Below are positions 5,987-8,671 of a stretch of DNA of 8,671 nt, one piece after another. Within the stretch, counting starts at the first letter, position 1, and the number at the start of each line of letters is the position of its first letter. The DNA comes from SAR324 cluster bacterium. GTDB lineage: Bacteria; Bdellovibrionota; UBA2361; JAAZON01. The DNA is taken from contig JAAZON010000080.1 in assembly GCA_012797725.1 (NCBI GenBank), forward strand, positions 1 to 8,671, read 5' to 3'. Below the pieces are notes generated by a model that was not told the origin of the DNA, searched no databases, and saw only the letters and a list, made by a program, of their open reading frames with translations. The position numbers were made by a program, and so were the translations under genes.

Positions 5987-6214
5987 ATGACTGAGAATGA
6001 AGTGGTCATGAGCGATGTCATAAACGCGTTAGTCAGCGAACCGAGACTTAGAGAGGCTTTAAATATACTTCCTGCAATCGATGTACAGCATTTGATGGTT
6101 GACTGCGGTTTTTTTAAAGACATTAAAGAAGTCACGACACTAACTGAAATTAAGAGCATCTCGGAGCAGCATGCGGATACATTAAGAGCTCTGTATGGAC
6201 GTCCTACTATTTGA
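5987..6214 (+). CDS. Hypothetical small acidic protein
   Basis: This unrecognised 75-residue protein has no signal peptide or membrane segment. Helical blocks are likely at 7-27 and 49-68. It has one cysteine (VDCGFF, about 39-43), and the C-terminus is HADTLRALYGRPTI. The start is the ATG at 5987, seven bases after a perfect GGAGG; the TTG at 5966 in the same frame lies upstream of that site and is rejected. The gene follows the 167-residue gene on the same strand. Its last eight bases overlap the 3' end of the convergent amylase gene, and no terminator lies between them. The ribosome binding site is strong and may be masked by the upstream stem at 5924-5979. I regard it as a genuine small gene of unknown function. 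Confidence 0.7.
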   Translation: MTENEVVMSDVINALVSEPRLREALNILPAIDVQHLMVDCGFFKDIKEVTTLTEIKSISEQHADTLRALYGRPTI

Positions 6215-7718
6215 TGGCTTTGAAGACTTTCGCGCTTCGAGGAGGCAGGGAGACTTCATTCAATGCACCCTCTTTAAGGGCTATGGTGTGATCAGAGGAC
6301 AACTCGCGAATTTGTGTTAGCCCATTGATTGGAATAGTAAGAGAAGCTAAATTTTTAGGATTTGAATCAGTGTTAAAAACGAATATAACGACTTCATTGT
6401 TATATTTTCGTGCGAAAGCGTAGATTTCACCGTCTGCAAGTAATTCGATAAAAGACCCATGCCTAATTGCAGATTCTTTCTTTCTCAACATTATTGAGTC
6501 CTTGAAAGAGTTAAGAACTTCTCTATTCCACTTATATTCTTCCCATGGAAAGCTTTTTCGGCAATCCGGATCGGCACTACCACTTAATCCAATCTCATCG
6601 CCATAATAAACACAGGGTACACCAGGAAAAGCGCACATAAATAATGCCGCAAGCATAAGAGCTTTATGATCTCCTCCGGCGCAATTTAGGAATCTAGGGG
6701 TATCGTGGCTACCGATTAAGTTAAGTTGCACCAGGTTCACCTCTTTTGAATAGGAGCCAAGAAGCTTATTGAGAGCAGCTCCGAACTCTGGAGCCTTGAA
6801 AGGTTTTACCCCTTTGTAACCACCAGTTGCTGCAACTTCTGCTTCCATGAAGCTTTTTTGTGGAATGAAGGAAACCAACGATTTTGTAAAGGGATAGTTC
6901 ATGACTGCATCAAATTGATCCCCGTGTAGCCAGGGAGTCGCATCTTCCCAGATCTCTCCAACAATGTATGCTTCGGGGTTGGCATTCTTGACCACATTGC
7001 GAAACTCCTGCCAGAAGCTTGGATCGTTAATTTCGCTTGGTACATCCAGGCGCCAACCATCAATACCAAAATCAATCCAGTACTTTGCGACATCCAAGAG
7101 AAACTTTCTAACGTCTTTGTTGTCAGTATTAAGTTTGGGAAGGGCAGGGAGGTTCCACCAACCCTTGTACCCGAAATTCTCTAGACAAAGAGATCCATCG
7201 CCAGCTTCGAGGGGAATAAAGTTTTTGGGATAGGCATCTATCTGACGACCCTCTTTTAACCACGCCTGATTGAAGTGGAACCAGTCCACATAAGGAGAGG
7301 CCGCACCATTCTCCAGAGTGTGGTTAAATTGATAGAAACCTCTTCCCGTGTGATTAAAGACGCCGTCCAGGACTATCCTCATGCCACGTGAATGAAGTGT
7401 GTCAACCAATTCTCGAAGTGCTTGTGTACCACCCAGAATTGGATCAACCGAGAAATAATCAATCGTATGATAGCGATGATTAGCTGCAGAAGTGAATATG
7501 GGGTTTAAAAGTAGTGTATTGACTCCTAGATCCTGAATGTAATCAATTTTTTCAAGAATTCCGTAAAGATCCCCGCCTTTAAAACCAAAAAGAGTCGGAG
7601 GACTGTCCCAATTTTCCAGGTTCGTTGGCTTTGGCAGGCGAGGGCTTTTTGCAAAACGATCTGGGAAAATGAGGTAGAATACTGCGTCACTAACCCATTC
7701 AGGATAATTTGTTAACAT
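6207..7718 (-). CDS. GH13 alpha-glucan hydrolase, neopullulanase/cyclomaltodextrinase type
   Basis: This 503-residue TIM-barrel glycosidase has no signal peptide, so it should act on maltodextrins in the cytoplasm. All conserved GH13 regions are present: region I DGVFNH (118-123), region V LPKLN (193-197), region II GWRLDV with nucleophile D225, region III GEIW with acid/base E255, and region IV GSHDTPR with transition-state D339. The LPKLN and EIW signatures and SHDTPR are typical of the cyclomaltodextrinase/neopullulanase/maltogenic amylase group. Those enzymes usually carry an extra N-terminal domain of roughly 120 residues. Here the barrel begins almost at once (DAVFYLIFPDRF, 11-22), so that domain is missing. 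A C-terminal beta domain follows from about 425. The gene starts 9 bases after the kdsB-like stop, with a purine-rich GAGAAGAG site inside the end of that gene, so the two form an operon. It converges on, and overlaps by eight bases, the small plus-strand gene. Family certain; exact substrate not. Confidence 0.92.
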   Translation of the reverse strand: MLTNYPEWVSDAVFYLIFPDRFAKSPRLPKPTNLENWDSPPTLFGFKGGDLYGILEKIDYIQDLGVNTLLLNPIFTSAANHRYHTIDYFSVDPILGGTQALRELVDTLHSRGMRIVLDGVFNHTGRGFYQFNHTLENGAASPYVDWFHFNQAWLKEGRQIDAYPKNFIPLEAGDGSLCLENFGYKGWWNLPALPKLNTDNKDVRKFLLDVAKYWIDFGIDGWRLDVPSEINDPSFWQEFRNVVKNANPEAYIVGEIWEDATPWLHGDQFDAVMNYPFTKSLVSFIPQKSFMEAEVAATGGYKGVKPFKAPEFGAALNKLLGSYSKEVNLVQLNLIGSHDTPRFLNCAGGDHKALMLAALFMCAFPGVPCVYYGDEIGLSGSADPDCRKSFPWEEYKWNREVLNSFKDSIMLRKKESAIRHGSFIELLADGEIYAFARKYNNEVVIFVFNTDSNPKNLASLTIPINGLTQIRELSSDHTIALKEGALNEVSLPPRSAKVFKAIK

Positions 7719-7727
7719 AATCTCTTC

Positions 7728-8537
7728 TCACCAGCTAGGAATTGCTCGACCGGTTGAAGACTTAGTTCTTGCATACGCAATAGCACGTTCCAGATCCTCT
7801 CTGGTGTCAACCTCGATAAATGGTTCTGCTAAGGTTCTGGGTATTACGAAAACTTTCGTTTGAATACCACCGCAGACTAACCTTAGTCCTTCCAGTCTCT
7901 CACGCTTCTCGGCAACTGTTGGTGTTTGAGATGCCGCTCTTAAAAGTGCGTCTGGTCTGAAGGCATAAATGCTAAATTGTCTGTGTCCATAGATTCTTTC
8001 AGCAGCACCTTTTAAATCTTCTCTATGTTTTATCCAAGGAACAGGGGCATATGAAAAATATACAGCCTGATTTGCGCTACCAAGAACAACTTTGACTGTT
8101 GTGTTACGATTGAACTCATCTTCCAAGTGGATGGGAGCTGCTACGGTTGCCGCGCCAAAAGCTGAATCGCATTGTTCGAGGGTTCTAATAACGCCGTCAA
8201 CTAGTTCAGGGTTAAAGAAAGGAAGATCTCCTGGAATGCTTACAACCATGTCGAAAGACTTGCTTTTCTCTTTGTACTGCTCAACTACTTCCGCAACTCT
8301 TTCGATGCTTGAGCTATGTGAACTTTTGGTGTTAACTACTGTTGCTCGAAAACTACGAGCATTCTCCTCGATCTGAGTACTGTCTGCTGCAATGACCAAC
8401 TCAGAAATTTTGGTGGATTTAGATGCTTCCTCCCAGACTCTGCAAAGCAGACTTTTTCCACCAATGTCTTGGACAAGTTTCGAGGGTAGACGCTCACTTG
8501 CATACCTTGCTGGAATAATGGCAAGACAGGTGCTCAT
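7728..8537 (-). CDS. kdsB: KdsB-like CMP-KDO synthetase (3-deoxy-manno-octulosonate cytidylyltransferase), divergent
   Basis: The product is a 269-residue cytoplasmic enzyme of the family that activates KDO with CTP for lipopolysaccharide core assembly. The nucleotide-binding start IIPARYASERLPSK (7-20) is classic. Also recognisable are SIERVAEV (77-84), VKVV (148-151), YFSYAPVPW (160-168), an IYAFR segment (190-194), the AEKRERLEGLRL helix (209-220) and the metal-binding VDTREDLERA (243-252). Several signature residues differ from typical KdsB as I recall it: SGTDR is SSIER, NVQGDEP is SIPGDLP (metal ligand D104 kept), YFSRxxIPW has Tyr for Arg, and HIGIY is QFSIY. The sugar substrate may therefore not be plain KDO. 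The ATG at 8537 has AGGGGAG six bases upstream; the longer in-frame start at 8576 lacks a site. It is the first gene visible in a unit with the GH13 gene. The fold and CMP-sugar role are firm; the specificity is not. Confidence 0.8.
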   Translation of the reverse strand: MSTCLAIIPARYASERLPSKLVQDIGGKSLLCRVWEEASKSTKISELVIAADSTQIEENARSFRATVVNTKSSHSSSIERVAEVVEQYKEKSKSFDMVVSIPGDLPFFNPELVDGVIRTLEQCDSAFGAATVAAPIHLEDEFNRNTTVKVVLGSANQAVYFSYAPVPWIKHREDLKGAAERIYGHRQFSIYAFRPDALLRAASQTPTVAEKRERLEGLRLVCGGIQTKVFVIPRTLAEPFIEVDTREDLERAIAYARTKSSTGRAIPSW

Positions 8538-8617
8538 AGATATCTCCCCTAATATCTTTCCCTTTGATAGTATCATACAGCTAGAGACTGCAAAAGCTGG
8601 TGAGGACTGTGTGGCTT

Positions 8618-8632
8618 AACCTGTAGCAGGTT
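8618..8632. repeat. Short perfect dyad upstream of the kdsB-like gene
   Basis: AACCTG and CAGGTT flank a three-base centre (TAG). It could be a small hairpin or a protein-binding site about 80 bases upstream of the gene. No T-run follows, so it is not a terminator. Confidence 0.3.
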
Positions 8633-8650
8633 CTCACGAAGGACGTAATC

Positions 8651-8671
8651 CTCTCTCTCTCTCTCTCTCTC
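8651..8671. repeat. Pure (CT)n dinucleotide tract at the window edge
   Basis: Twenty-one bases of uninterrupted CT (GA on the minus strand) run to the last base, so the true length is unknown. The tract lies 113 bases upstream of the kdsB-like start. Such tracts can slip during replication and alter expression. They also often mark contig ends, so an assembly edge is an equally likely explanation. Confidence 0.9.

Larger units (their letters stand above)
8573..8671 (-). other. Open frame entering from the window edge (possible 3' end of an upstream gene)
   Basis: On the minus strand one frame is open from the right edge to a TGA at 8575-8573. It gives 32 residues: an (Glu-Arg)n run from the GA repeat, then DYVLRENLLQVKPHSP and a short tail. 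It would end 35 bases before the kdsB-like start, a plausible operon spacing. A second frame is open almost as long, and I do not recognise the sequence, so chance is quite possible. Confidence 0.18.

Overview
The window looks like chromosomal DNA of a free-living Gram-negative bacterium of moderate GC content. The Gram-negative call rests on a CMP-KDO synthetase-type enzyme (lipopolysaccharide core) and a CsgG-type outer-membrane lipoprotein. A Desulfovibrio-type single-cluster ferredoxin and a solitary P-type ATPase would suit a deltaproteobacterium-like or candidate-phylum lineage, but I cannot name the organism from the sequence.

Layout. (1) 1-376: the 3' part of a broken, AT-rich adenine DNA methyltransferase gene (+) that stops before its catalytic motif; the window begins inside it. 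(2) 377-878: no convincing gene, but three hairpins, two of which look like intrinsic terminators. (3) 879-1664 (-): CsgG-family lipoprotein. It is divergent from (4) 1977-2174 (+): a 65-residue ferredoxin. The space between them carries a dense set of GAAC/GTTC half-sites and alternative leader hairpins. (5) 2277-2310: a bidirectional terminator flanked by degenerate CTG-rich repeats, separating the ferredoxin from the convergent (6) 2417-5188 (-) P2-like cation ATPase. (7) 5373-5876 and 5987-6214 (+): two unrecognised small soluble proteins. The second has a strong Shine-Dalgarno that an upstream complement could mask. (8) 6207-7718 and 7728-8537 (-): a tight two-gene unit, a divergent KdsB-like cytidylyltransferase followed 9 nt later by a cytoplasmic GH13 neopullulanase/cyclomaltodextrinase-type glycosidase. 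(9) 8538-8671: leader or upstream sequence ending in a pure (CT)n tract at the window edge.

How the genes work together. Apart from the kdsB-amylase unit and the pair of small plus-strand genes, the genes look like independent housekeeping units and form no single pathway. I see no CRISPR array, rRNA, tRNA or complete mobile element. I did not find a convincing new multi-gene system. The best leads are the substituted motifs of the KdsB-like enzyme, the altered ion-site residues of the ATPase, the possible translational switch before the 75-residue gene, and the broken methylase at the left edge.
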